From contig CM072891.1 of assembly GCA_037013685.1 (NCBI GenBank), forward strand, positions 12,128,501 through 12,192,500: a stretch of 64,000 nt of DNA, read 5' to 3'. This DNA comes from Acridotheres tristis. Its lineage: Eukaryota > Chordata > Aves > Passeriformes > Sturnidae. The notes beneath the pieces were generated by a model, which saw only the letters and a program-made list of their open reading frames with translations, was not told the origin of the DNA and ran no database searches. Below, one piece after another: positions 51,636 through 64,000 of this stretch (positions are counted from its first letter, which is position 1; each line of letters starts with the position of its first letter). The translations under genes were made by a program, and so were the position numbers.

Positions 51636-54600
51636 TCCAGTCTACTCTAAAGAATCCTGTGCAGCTCCTTCCTGGGAACACCAGAACTACTTTGTAAGGA
51701 CCTGGTAAAACACCTAAACTCTTATTTCCAGATATTTTCGCTGAAATGTGACCATAGAATGATACACTTTGCATATTTAATAGCCATTTAATAGCTAGTG
51801 TCCTTTCTGTAACTACAAGGTTCCCTCAAACATTTGGAACTGGTGGGAGAGTAGGAAACACTATTTTGTTCTGTAGCTCCACATGTCTGTCAAACACTGC
51901 TGACATCTGCACCATATCAGCCTGCTTCAAACATCATGCCTTATGTCAACAGAAATAGCCCTTTTTAAAAACTCTTTGAGCCTTTCAAAAGATCAGAATT
52001 TGGTATGATGGTTCTCCTACTCTCTCTACAAGTATGTACAAAAACATTAGACAGTGGGAGCATCTGTTTGTTTCACCAAGAATCTATGAAGATGCAAAGA
52101 CCCCAGGAAGCCATGAGATGCACTATGTTATCTCTGACATTCTGCTTCTCACCTCCAAGGCCTGAACTGGAAGAGATTGAGTCTCCTACATACCCCTTAA
52201 CCCACATATTTGTATTTTCTCTGTGGACTAAATCATCTGCCCTACCTTTAAACCTCGATTCCAAGGAGCAGGAACATTGTTTCCCACCATGTGAATTTTT
52301 TTCATGTTACTGTTAAAAGCATCCCTTTAGTCTTGGCATTTCATTACCTGTAGATTTTCTCTCTCAAGCAGAGAGCATGTCATTCAATTTATATTATGAA
52401 GTGCAGAGTGACAACTGAAGAATGCCATCAAGAAACATGCTTTGCTGAATTTAACATGAAGCAGCATTTTCTTACATAGCTCCAAGCTCCCGTACAACTG
52501 CATGTCAATAGAGAACTATGACAAAGAATCCAAGGGACTTATGCCAGCACCAAATTACTTGTCATGCACAATCATTCCACTCAAGCACATTAAAACAGAA
52601 ATTAAATACTGTCCATTCAGAAATGGACAGAATAACAAAAGGTTGTTACTGCATAACATCACTCAAGAACATCATCATCCAACTTTAAACATTGTGGGAA
52701 TGTTTAGCTGGACCACAAGGGCCTGACAGGCAGAGCTGCAGGACTCAGACCCTTTCAGAATACACACACAGGCTAGACAAACACTTTAAAATACTACCTT
52801 AAACATACATCATGCTTTGCATGAATTAGTAACTTCAGCAGCATGAGACACATAACTTTCCATTTCTTCCACTGTGGTGTTGGGCTTTTTTTAACTCACA
52901 CACTAACAACCTCTACCCTTTCCTGTTCCATAAATGTTGCAAGCAATTTACTATTCATTTATCATGAATCACGCAGTACACTAAAATTTAGAAAATAATA
53001 GCACAACAGTAGAAAGGTTACCAGGTGACTTTCAAAATTACCAAGTGACAGCTAGAGAAGCAACCTGCTGTTTTAAGTGGATAATCCACAAGAAAAATCT
53101 ACTTATGATGCATTTCACCTATGAGTTTCACTAGCATGACAGCACTTATGAATGAAAGTCACTGAACAGCCAGAAAACTTTCTGCTGTATCAAAGTTTAT
53201 GGAGGTGAAACACTGGACTTTGTTTTCCCAGTTACAGGGCAGAAAACATTGGTATTTTAGGTTCTGTGAGCTTTCCTTTAACTTTTCCATTACTTCATAG
53301 ACAGATTTCTCTCATCCTTGAAGTAATTATTCTAAAGTGATCCTTATATTATCTCAGCTACAGAAACACCAAAGTTTTATTATAGTCAAAGTAAGGACAT
53401 GCTCTGTCACTTCTGGGAAAAAGTCTGAAAGAATCAGAATCTCAGAGCTATTGCAGAAATTCTAAAGCTTTGCAATCCTTCCCCTTCACTGAATGGAGAA
53501 GAATGCAAGTAACCTACAAGACCTAATGAAAACCAGTTTGGCATCTGTCACTCATAACTAAAATATAAGCAAATAAAGATTTAATTTGGATACATGCATT
53601 CCTCCCTCTTCTACGTCACTTCTCTTATTTTAAGTAATTCAAGTATTAACTTTAAGGCAAACAAATGATCGGTACTTTTCAAACATTTATTCTGCTTCTG
53701 CTCCCATTCCCGTCATGTCCTCTTCCAAGCCACAAGTATCCTTGAGATTTCACTGAATTCCTTGCTTCACAGCTGAGAAAGACATGGCTGTCATCTCACC
53801 ACTAACTAAATACGAGTTAAAAATATGCAAAGAAAAACTCAGTCAGTTTGCAGTTCCATACAAGAGAGCTATACATCCTTCTGTCTGCACGTAGCATTGA
53901 ACACTAACGTCTTCCAACCACGACAAAGGCTATTAACCAACCAGTCACAGGTCACAGCATTAACAAAAACTGAAAATAATGCCAATTTGTTTTAATCTGC
54001 TGGCTGTAAACTACACTGATTTACCTGCAGTGTCATGAGCAGCTAAGGTGTCTTGAGGCAGGGCAAAAGGAAAATGGAGTGGTCAAAAGATGGCAGCTAA
54101 GAGGAGGAAGCACCAGTGCCATCTTGGCTTGAGAAGCTGTCCTTCAGAGATCCAAGAAAAAACAGAAGTGGCATTTTCTGATCTGAGTTGCAAGGATAAA
54201 TGTGCTGGGGAAAATTCAGAATCCAGCCACTTCCTTACCACAGTATCTACAGGAAAACCCTTTTCCTTTTGATTCAGAACTTCCTTGAGCTTTTGGTTCT
54301 TCTCTCACATCACTCACGATCTTTGTTAATTACTGCACCAGTGCTTGTCCAGTGCTCTCTGGATTTACAAATTACCCATAATCTTGCTCAACACAATTTT
54401 GAAGCCATTTTTCTTAAAGGTTTTGCCTGGTATTGGCTCTCTGACCTACTCCAAGTAAGTCAGCCCCACAGGAAATTATCAGCCAGCTTCTTTTATCTTT
54501 CAGATGCTCCAGACATTGGACAAACTGCAAGGGCATTCTGTCCTCCAGAACTTCTCTCCAAAACCCAGAAAACTCTTGTTTGTTTAACCTTTTCAAGACT

Positions 54601-55374
54601 TGTGTCTTGACCAGTCCCAGAACACACCAGTACTGATAGCCATACACTTCTTTTCAGAACGTAGAAGTGAAAGCATTGAAAACTCTTCCTTTTCAAGGAA
54701 CTTCTGGTTTTAGTGGGACTGCAGTTGTCCAGCACAGTGCAAAGACATTGACTCGATCAAAAAAAGCCCATTCTGGCTTTTGTAGGCTACATTCATTCTT
54801 TCCATCATTATGGCATGATACAAAAAAGACCAGTTCCTGGACATGACAGAGACTGTTTTCTTATACAAGAGATCATTTTAAGGAATTTATTTTGGTCTTC
54901 TATAAAGAGGCCCTCATGTTAGCAGTGGAGCATCTGAGCTTCCAGCTCTGCCACACAAGAGACTGGGAAGCCAACCACAAGAGCTCGGCTTAGCAGAGGA
55001 GTCCTCCAGGGAAGGGAAGGATGCACAGTGTGGTTTTGTGGCAATAAGGAGGCAGGAGCTCGTTTTTGCAATCCCACGGGCAGGAGGACTTCAAAAGCAC
55101 AAACCACAAGATAAATGGAGCTATCTTGGGACAAAGAGTTGTTCTGTATGTTGTTTTCTAAAAATTAACTCCACACATGATATTATGTTGCCCTCAGAGG
55201 ATGAGGGGCAAAGGGGCAATTATTAACTGGCCAGATTGAGCTGGAAGAACTCAGCTGGGTCTGGCAAAGAGAGAGGTACCACACAACCACAAAGACATCA
55301 CAGTAACTGTGCTGCCTACCAGAGAACTGGATTAACTTAAAAGTAAAATAGAAACCTTTACCAGAAATATTTCT

Positions 55375-55408
55375 TATATATATATATATATGTATGCACA
55401 CACACACG
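55375..55408. repeat. TA/CA microsatellite
   Basis: An alternating tatatata run of about 16 bases followed by gtatgcacacacacacgtgtgc. Likely polymorphic; lies in intron 1 or 5' flank. Confidence 0.8.
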
Positions 55409-57579
55409 TGTGCACTCAAAAACACAAGTTTAATGCAAATATATTTTATGGGCTCAGGTGGGATAAGTTCTAACAGAACTGCCAACAGGAAGAACAAGAA
55501 TGTCAGTGCTGGGGTTACTGCAGGGCAGCTATACTGTACATCAGCCCCTATTTAGCCCACCCACATTTGTTTGCTTTAGGGCAGCCCATGAAGCACTGAC
55601 CTACACCTCCCACAGCATCTGGACTTCAGACTCCTTTGCAGCTCTTAGAACATGGTCATAAAACTCTTCCTCTGCTTAATCTGGAAGTCTCAGGTGCTGC
55701 CTCTACAAACCTGCAAGTTCCACAGCTCATTTATACTCATACCTCAGAAACATTAACCACAACAGTGAAAAGCACCAGAGAATCCCTTACAGCCAGTTTC
55801 ATACTGTTTACATTGGGCTTTGCTTTCAATTAAATAATAGCAATAGCACTGAGGCAGGCAGAGGAAGATACACAAAAAGCAAAATGGCCCAGTCATGGAA
55901 CCACATCTTTCTAGATATGTGTGTGGTCTCTACTATTATAGCGTCAAGTTGCCTTTTTCTACTAATGAACAATTTTAACACCTCCTAAAAAGCTGAGATT
56001 ATCTTCAATACAGGAGTAAAAAATTGAAGCCAAACGGCAGAGAACTGCAAGTATATGGGTGCCTAAGTCGATTAAAATCAGTAGAAAATTAGACATTTAG
56101 CTATCATTACACAGCTGGCTAAGAGACTTAGACCTGACTCTGAATATTACAAAATACTCATACCTCCTACAGGCAGTCCTCATGCTTGGAAACCTGAGCC
56201 TTAAGTGACTTCCCAAAGAGCTTGTGGCTAAACTGAGAAATTAAAACAGATCCTACCCAGTCCCAGTCCACTTCTCAACCAGGGGCACAGTTTGCCCTTC
56301 CATACCTAGGTTCTTACCCCAGAGAGCTTATTGAAACAAACTTGAAGGAAATCAAAGCCACTATTGCACAAACATGGAAGGATTTACACACACTGCTTGG
56401 GAAGTCAACACCGCCTGCTCCACCTCACCAGTCTGCTCCCCTATGCCATCTGACCCAAATTAAGTCAGATCCAAGCCCTGCTTCCAAATAAAAGAGGTCA
56501 GAGCCAGGCTCCTAAGACCCTCCTGGGGGTTCCCAAGTTCCTGTGTTAGCCTTACAATTCTTAAAAGGACAACATTAAAAGGAAGTCCAGTCCTGAGGCC
56601 ACTGTTAATCTAATAAACACTGGAATTAGATTTCTTCTCAGTGAAGAGGCTGCCCGCCTGATGGCACAAAGCCAACATTTAAATGCTACTGTTGCTCAGA
56701 GCCCTAAATTAGTTTTGGATCTGGGGAGTTTGCCTTGAGCTACAGCCAAAAGAAACATAGGAACTGGAGGGAAATTTGTTAAACGGTAACAGAGCTGCAG
56801 GAAAGGACTGCAGCAGGACTAGTAGGTGGCGGGGAAGAGGAAGGGAAGCCTCAAATGAACAGCAGAAAGAGAAACAAGAAGACGTAGGAAGTGACCAGAG
56901 TAAGGAGATTTTTATATAGAAGTGACTCCCCCCGTCCCTCCCCTCCACACGTAGCTGCATGAACAGCAGACTTTTTAAGTCCCACTTGCTCACAGGATTT
57001 TTTACACTACAGTGGTTAACATCTACCTTCCTTCTCCATGTTCAGAACACAGAATAAGAATCTCAGGAAAGTGTCATTCCTGATTCCTTGGACTACACTG
57101 ATGCTGAGTTACCATGAAATTTGGCTCTCATCCTTGGCCAGTTGAAAGTGAGTGAATATTTCCAATATCTCTTGATAGGATCTCAAGAGATCCCATGTTC
57201 TTAAAGGGAGTGGTACACAGCTGTCTGCAGGAGAAACTTTTGCAGCAGTCTCTTTTTCATTAATAGGATACAGTGAAAATAACGCAAGATCCTGTATGTT
57301 CACGTTGTTCTTCATTTTACTGATGAATTGTAGGACTTAGCATAAAGCCTTTCTTCCTTGAATATTCAAATCCTTGATCTAATAAAAATGTCTACATAGA
57401 GAGAGTTTAAAGATGATGTTTTGACTTTCTTTTTTTCTTTTCCCAACACGAACTGAGCATGAAGAGTCCCCCATTTGACAGCTGCTTTCTGTGAAGCCAC
57501 AGCTTGCATTCTGAATGAAGTGACAAGAGACGCAGGACAAAAAAAGAAGATAAGCAACTTCCACCTCAGAAAGCTCCTA

Positions 57580-58740
57580 TGACAATGTGACCTGTTTAGT
57601 GGATGAGGGAAAGGCTCTGGATGTTACCTACCTCCTCTTGAGTAAAGCATTTGACATGGTTTCCCACAGCATTCTCCTGGGGAAACTGGCTGCTCATGGC
57701 TCAGATATGTGGACTGTTCACTGGATAGAAAACCAGCTGAATGGCTGGGCCCAGAGACTGGTGGTGACTGGAGTTACATCCAGCTGGTGGGTGGTCACCA
57801 GCGGTGATCCCCAGGGCTCAGTATTGGGCTGGTTCTGTTTATTGTCTTTATCAGTCTGGATGAGGAGGTCAAATGCACCCTCAGTCACCTGCAGACAAGT
57901 TGGGTGGGAGTGTTGATCTGCTGGAGGGCAGGAAGGCTCTGCAGAGGGATCTGGACAGGCTGGATCATGGGCCAAGGCCAATTGCATGAGGTTCAACAAG
58001 GCCCAGTGTCACTTGGGTCACAACAACCCCATGCAGCACTACAGGCTGGGGGAAGCGGGGCTGGAAACCTGCCCAGCAGAAAAGGACCTGGGGGTGCTGA
58101 ACAGCAGCTGAACGTGATCCAGTGTGTGTCCAGGTGGCCAACAAGGCCAATGGCATCCTGGCCTGTATCAGCAATAGTGTGACCAGCAGGACCAGAGCAG
58201 TGATTGTCTCCTTGTACTCAGCACTGATGAGGCCACACCTCATGTCCTGCGTCCAGTTTTGGGCCCCTCACTACATGGAGGACACTGAAGTGCTGGAGCA
58301 CATCCAGAGGAGGACAGTGAGGCTGGAGAAGGCTCTGGAGCAGAAGTCTAATGAGGAGCAGCTGAGGGAGCTGGGGGTGTTTAGCCTGGAGAAAAGGAGG
58401 CTCAGGGAGACCATTACAATTCCCAGAAGGGAGGTTATAGTGAAATGGGGGTCAGCCTCTTCTTCCGAGTAACAAGCAATAGGACAAGAGGAAGTGGTCT
58501 CAATGCATGGGAAGGCTTAATTTAGATTTATTAGGAAAAATTTCTTCACCAAAAGGATTGTCAAGCATTGGAACAGGCTGCCCAGGGTACTGGCAGAGTC
58601 ACCATTCCAGAGGTATTCGAAAGACGTGTAGACATTGTACTTAACGATATAGTTTAGGGGTGGACTTGGCAGTACTTGGTTAACAGTTGGACTCATTGAT
58701 CTTAAAGGCCTTTTCCAACCTTAACTATTCGATGAATTGG
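57580..58740 (+). mobile_element. CR1 LINE, 5'-truncated, with broken reverse-transcriptase remnant
   Basis: About 1.16 kb. The beginning translates as a reverse-transcriptase fragment (DEGKALDVTYLLLSKAFDMV, then SHSILLGKL), followed by GDPQGSVLG, the end of the RT palm and ORF2. The C-terminal part continues in other frames ([12 protein letters not shown] at 58143-58182), so there are several frameshifts and stops. It ends ttttccaaccttaactattc at about 58730. Not functional. Confidence 0.9.
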
Positions 58741-59819
58741 AAGGAATGAGGAGCTTTAGAGAGAAAAAAGCAACTCCTCTGTCATTTTCCCAGAGCCCAC
58801 AAAGGACCTTTGTTTGCTCCAACCGTATCTCCACTCTTTCCACTTCTCTACAGAAACATTTCCAAGCCAGTGGGCACACATGTGCACAGGATACTGTAGA
58901 AAAAGATAAAACGATTGGAGAGCACACTCATTAGAGGACTTATATGCCATCCTTTACTGTGCCACACTTGAAGCTAAGCATTGCTGGGGGGCAGGAGCAT
59001 CTGCCCCCCCACCAATCTCCTCACACTGCAGCACAGAGACCCCTTTCAAAGCTTGAAGAGTCTATTTGAATAAATCATCTGTGCTTCTCAACAGAAGCAA
59101 GCTACAAACAGGGTATTAAAGAAGAGAATAAGTAGAGAGCATTGAACCATGTCCAGACACTAAAACAGATGAGCAAAAAAATAGGGTAAAGAAAGCCACA
59201 AGTATCATAACATGGAATTTTTTCAAAACTTGTAAAATTAAATCAACTTGTAATAAAACTGAGTTTTTAGTCCGAGAAAGGGTTTTCTAAGCATTCTGAA
59301 ATTCCATCCCATCCCTGCTGAGACAACGTATGTCCAAGCTGCCATCCACTTTCCAAACCAGTCCCCAGATTGAGCTCAACTACAGCTTTGTTCTCACATA
59401 CATTCTAGCATTCCTTTATATACGTACCCGGTTTTTATGCTCTTCATGTTTCTACCAAGTTCTTTTGAAACATTCTCCAAGCAGTCTGTGGAACTTTACA
59501 GGTCTCTTCACAGAATTTTTCCTACTGCCACACTCAGAATTGCACAGGAGAGGCCGATATAGGTGGACAAGACCTACTGAATTCTGCAAAACTAATAAAA
59601 TATAGCCAGTAACATTTGAGCAAACCCTCATACAACTTCTCCATTAACAAAGTGACCCTAAACCCTATTTTCATTCTTCAGTTCCTTTACTTTCATGAGA
59701 TACAATCTGTTTACAGGTCTCCTGCTGTGCACACAACTCCTTCCCCAAATGAAACAAGTCCTCTCTCTCTCACCAACACATATACACAGACCGAGCAATG
59801 TTGACTCCGGTGAGGATCC

Positions 59820-60200
59820 CCCTCCCCCATTAGCCTTGTAAAGGGTTAAGGCCCAATCATCACATGCTGGTAGGCTGACAGCTTTATGTCTGTAATGTCT
59901 GTGTGGATTTCAAACTCTCCCTTTAATCGGGTTCCATTGCAATTAATCAGTGGGTTTCTTTATAAGAAAAAAAATAATAATAATAAAAAACGGCGAGCAT
60001 TCTATTCAGCCCAATTCAATCTGTCCAGCCAAATCTCACGACCAGCTGGAATGCCCCTTTCCTAGCCTGCCCAGCAGGATGCCCAAGAATGGCGTGTGAA
60101 CGTTTCTCTCTGCTCCTGCTCCAGCGTTAAAATGAACAATAGTCCCTGCCAGTGTCATTCTTCAGCAATTCATCTCTTCCTGTCGCCAGACTCTTTCGTT
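59820..60200. promoter_or_regulatory. Candidate conserved non-coding element (unproven)
   Basis: A complex, non-repetitive stretch with homeodomain-type cores (ctttaatcgg, gcaattaatcag at about 59930-59950) and few simple repeats. It stands out from its A-rich surroundings, but no alignment was possible, so conservation is a guess. Confidence 0.2.
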
Positions 60201-63200
60201 CCTTCTTGCCCCTTCCACCTTTTTTGTATCAAAAACAACAGCAGATCAGCAGCAATATAATAAAATAAAATTGTATTTACTTGGGAGATTTGAGGGAAGG
60301 GGCAAGAAGGGGGTTGAGAACAGCAAGAGCCCCCGCCCCCATTCAGCAGTGAAGACACCAAAAGGGAGCGTTCTCAAGCCCCAGCTGACCTGCCCCGCTC
60401 CACGCCTGGTCTCCCTGCTGCAAGGAACATCACATTTGCCAGGGGGGCTCCAGGGGGGACAGGGCCCTTTTCTTCTGGAGGATGTTGGAACTGTAATTAC
60501 AGAGAGGCAGTTTCCGGAGGGAAATTAACATGGATCTCAACTCATGTTCCCTGTGTTTTTCATCTACAGACCTGTGGCCTTTACTCAGCTTTCTCATTCA
60601 ACAGGAAATGGGTCAAAAGAGGCTGAAAGAGGCTGCGAGCACAGTACTACCAGAGACCTGGACCTTCTCTTCCTTCAGGAGCAGGAAGAGAAAGGAACTG
60701 CTATGGGACAACTCCGAGGAGAAATATTTATTATATACAAATACACTCCTCAACAGAGGAGGAAATATGCAAGGTAATTGAATGCATTGAATGGTCCATG
60801 AGGAACAGATTAACCACAGAGGTAGCAGTAAACACCATGCTAGGAGACACACCCCCAACACCAGCTCTCCCTCCACTGAAAGGAAATGAGGAGGTAAGGC
60901 CTGGAAGATCTTAGTAAATTTAGTTTCACAGGTGTGAATTTAAAAGGGTTGCTTCCTGGTATGCAGAACTGAGCAACAGCTTGGCAAAGAAAATATCTTA
61001 TGCAGCATGCTTCAGAAGAAAAATCCAGCTGCTATTGATTACATAGAACATTTAAAATCCATTATAAACAAGTTAGAAAAAGCTTTAATGAAATCCCAGA
61101 ATTAAATTCACCTGCACAGCTTCTGCACTTTTATGGCACCACACAATCTCCATATTATTTGCAACACAAACTCCTGAACTCACTGCACAATTATTATATG
61201 GTATTCATCACCAGAACAGTCAAGCAATCCATAAACACGGATTCATGTTTACATCTTACTTCTTTAAATGGTATCATCAGCTCTGTCTTCTAGATCTGTG
61301 ACAGAATCCCATGACAGAAACCCAAGTATCCAACTTGAAAAGCCAAAGAATGGTTTGCATAAGGGCTGGATGCTTGTAAAACACTACAGAAGGAAAGGGG
61401 AGTAACACAGGTGATGTGGAGGGAAAACACGGTGCCAAATAGGTCAGCTTCAGGCTTCTCAAACTTGCAAGTCCCCTTTTTTCTAATGAAAAGGACGGGC
61501 TACAGAAAAGAATGTGAAAGACAAAAGTTGTTTTGTGGGTGAGCCACTATAGGAAAGTGGGACTTGGGAGTAAAAAGTACAGGCTGGATGTATGAGCTAG
61601 ACAGAGGAAAAGAGAGCACAAGGTAGTGTCCCATCTCACACCCACTACCCACAACCCTCCTTCCACCTGCCCACATTCTCACATTTCTTTCTGTCTCTTA
61701 ATAAGCTTCCCTACTTATAAAATCTTCAATTCTCTTCTGCTACTCCTTCCTCCTAAACTTTCCTTTTTTTTATCTCCCCTGAAAAATGCCCATAAATTCA
61801 ATCTTGGTCCAAATCAGATGCCAGCACAGTCCCTTTTCTCTCTATTCCAACTGAGTACAAATATACAAGCTCAAGCCAGGTGCAAGCTGATGGGAAAAGA
61901 ACAGCTCTCTTCCATCTGGATCACTCAGCTACCAAAAATGTAACCCTTTAAAATTACCTGGAATAATTTGACCAGGCAGACAGGTTGTATTATTTGGTAT
62001 TTGACATCACACAGCTGCACTGTTTTTGCATGTATCCCTTGTGGGATGACAAACTCGGTTCTCCATGCTATTTCTCACATTGCAACACAATCTTCAACAC
62101 TGCTTTGTGGCACACAGAAATAGCCTCCTGCAGCTGTCTCCTCCTCCTCCTCACGGCCTGAAGGCCAGCAAAGAAGCCCTGAGCCCATAGGGCAGCCTCT
62201 CAGAAGGCATTCTCTGGACCAGAGTTCCTCTGGAGCCCTTCCCTGGGGGCAATAACTGGAGCAGAGCTCCTGGGTAACTCAAGCCTGTGACTGGATAGTC
62301 AATGTCCACCAGAGTGAGCATCAAAGTGGCTTTTACTGGCAGGGTTTTTAACTCCTACTCAGCACATACAAGTACTGATTGAAAGTTTTTGAAGTATTAG
62401 AAATATTTGAATATTTGCAAAGTATTTACAACTCCATTATTCATGGGTGAATTTCAGAAACCAAAGAATCCTTAAGCTTCTTCTAGTTTTGGGTTGAGGG
62501 TTTTTTTTCTTTTTTTACTTCTAGAGTATGAGAGGCTCTCTAACATTCTCAAACTTTTCTGTACTATGACAAGGTTTTAAACATGGAGGGGGGAAGCATT
62601 CTCCATCCTTATTCTCCAAACTCACCAAATCATTTCTAACTTAAGTAACACAGCCAGTTTTAAGCAGAAACTCTTCTCTCTCCCCCTCAAGTTTCAGACT
62701 GGAAAGTTAGAAATTGGTGACACTTTAATCAACAGCAAGAGAAAATCAGGCAAGGATTCGAGTAGGCTTGGCCCCTAATGCACTAACTCCTTTCTTACAT
62801 ATCATCCCCCTTCTGTTCCAGAAGTTTCACGAACTTTCTTTATAATATCCAATTCACTAACACAATCAAGCTGAACTCAAAGCAAATGTTTTCAACTTGT
62901 GCTTAATTTAAAGACTCGGGCTTCTATTTTAGTTCTTGGGACAAACTGCTCCCAAAATCTTGTTTGTTTTTCCAGCCACATTAGTGGATCTAACTAAAGT
63001 TGTTCTCTTTTCCTACAAACCTTGCCTCACTAGTAGTTGTGATGTTCTACAGATAAAATGCTTCTACAAATAATATATCATCAGCAATAGAACACAAAGG
63101 GGCAGTCAACAGATGCTAGCGAGGGTAAGGGTACTTGAACATCTCGATAAAGACAGATGTTCTTCTACGTTCTTTTTACTCAGATCTGTATTTGGCCTAT

Positions 63201-64000
63201 TAGTAATTTCCTCCTACAAATAAGGATCCATATTCTGTGCTCATCTCCAAAAGGAAGGCAAGGATATCCCTTATTTAAAAGCATTGGTTACATCCATGCT
63301 AAGAACTTTACTCTCAGCTTTACCATTGCACAGTAGTCTCACTCATCCTGTATATGGCCTTGGACAGAGAGTCCAGGAAGCTCAGTCTCCGTATGTGCAG
63401 CCCTTAGTTATGCTCAGTGTGAAGCATCTGTGGAACCACGACCTTAGAGCAAAAGTATTCCCTGTTTTGGGAGAACATTGACAATGGTAAGCACCTCCTG
63501 TCCAAATTCAATTTGACATAGCACCTGGAACAAGGATTATGCTTCTGGTATCATTCCTACTGTAATGCAAATACCAGGTCTAAGATGACATTTGAACCTT
63601 TAATACACATGCAACACAGCTTAACCAGTGTAAGAATTTAACTCCAAACCATAGGAATGCCAAGCTTGCTGCCAGACATGCAGAGGTGGAAAGCAATGTT
63701 TAAAGGAGGTCACCTGGCTAATTTTTCCTCATAATGCAGCAGAGAAGGGGGCTCACATGATCTCTTCTTGACCCAATCAAGCAGTTTCATGTTGTTTAGG
63801 TATCTCCACTGCAGCTTTAGAAACAGGAGACAAAACCAGCACATCAATATGAGCCTACCTGTCTATCCCAGGGCTATAGCAGTGGGTTCAAGCAACATCC
63901 AAGGCCAAAATCTATCAGACAGTGAAGGTGAAATGATTTGCTTTAAGGTACATCACTTCTCTGATTTCTTCCAGTCTGGAGCTGTGATCCAGATCAAATA

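Larger units (their letters stand above)
43498..64000 (-). other. LRP4: LRP4 intron 1 and/or 5' flank; exon 1 not found
   Basis: 20.5 kb upstream of exon 2. It must hold, or lead to, the signal-peptide exon, which would end in phase 1 with a G. No ATG-led hydrophobic open frame joined to a convincing donor, and no CpG island, was found, so exon 1 probably lies beyond 64000. Contents otherwise are CR1 copies (44.8, 47.2, 51.1 and 57.6 kb), a possible LINE relic near 50.2 kb, a poly-A run at 49141-49157, a TA/CA microsatellite near 55375-55408 and unrecognised single-copy sequence. Confidence 0.65.

Noticed and set aside
57587..58472. Plus-strand open frames with reverse-transcriptase similarity, considered as a gene
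   Set aside because: They are pieces of one CR1 copy in shifting frames, ending with a CR1 3' end; not an intact or host gene.
60613..60876. Minus-strand frame with a hydrophobic, signal-peptide-like start, considered as LRP4 exon 1
   Set aside because: It begins with GTG not ATG, has no matching phase-1 donor after the hydrophobic stretch and no CpG-rich context; the text before it looks like an acceptor rather than a 5' UTR.

Overview
The window is one locus of a vertebrate genome, most likely a bird or other sauropsid. It carries 37 consecutive coding exons of the LDL-receptor-family gene LRP4 (the agrin/MuSK co-receptor and sclerostin/Wnt modulator) on the minus strand. The recognisable interspersed repeats are nearly all CR1 LINE copies, as in avian and reptilian genomes, and I saw no Alu, B1 or other mammalian SINE. 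The identification rests on domain order and on close match to the LRP4 sequence as I remember it; no search was run.

Layout, read along the gene from high to low coordinates. 43498-64000 is intron 1 sequence or upstream flank and holds several CR1 copies; the signal-peptide exon (exon 1) was not found. 43351-43497 is exon 2 (first LDL-receptor class A repeat). 32785-43350 is a large intron with one long CR1. 24739-32784 carries LDLa repeats 2-8. 23875-24293 carries two EGF-like exons. 20571-22848 is beta-propeller 1. 19885-20007 is an EGF exon, and 16009-19161 is propeller 2. 15633-15764 is an EGF exon, and 12968-14960 is propeller 3. 9541-11590 is propeller 4, whose first exon also carries the preceding EGF. 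8907-9020 is the last EGF, 7473-8603 the Ser/Thr/Pro-rich stalk, 6784-6871 the transmembrane helix, and 4042-6264 the cytoplasmic tail with an NPSY endocytosis motif and a C-terminal PDZ ligand (SEV-COOH). 4041 down to about 670 is the probable 3' UTR, with AATAAA signals at 1429-1434 and 694-699. 1 to about 670 is downstream flank with no recognised gene.

The 37 exons all have GT-AG introns and matching phases. They sum to 5657 coding bases, or 1885 residues plus about 17 from exon 1, giving about 1902 against 1905 in human LRP4. There is no frameshift or premature stop, so the gene looks intact and functional apart from the unlocated exon 1. Residue numbers below are human equivalents: position in this open frame plus 17, numbering recalled from memory.

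No other protein-coding gene, RNA gene, CRISPR or prokaryote-type system was found. The most interesting leftovers are small: a tandem NAGNAG splice acceptor, an in-frame optimal Kozak ATG just before the membrane helix, a CpG-dense patch with an E2F-like site in the middle of the gene, a CR1 copy with a microhomology deletion, and a possible conserved non-coding element near 59.9 kb.
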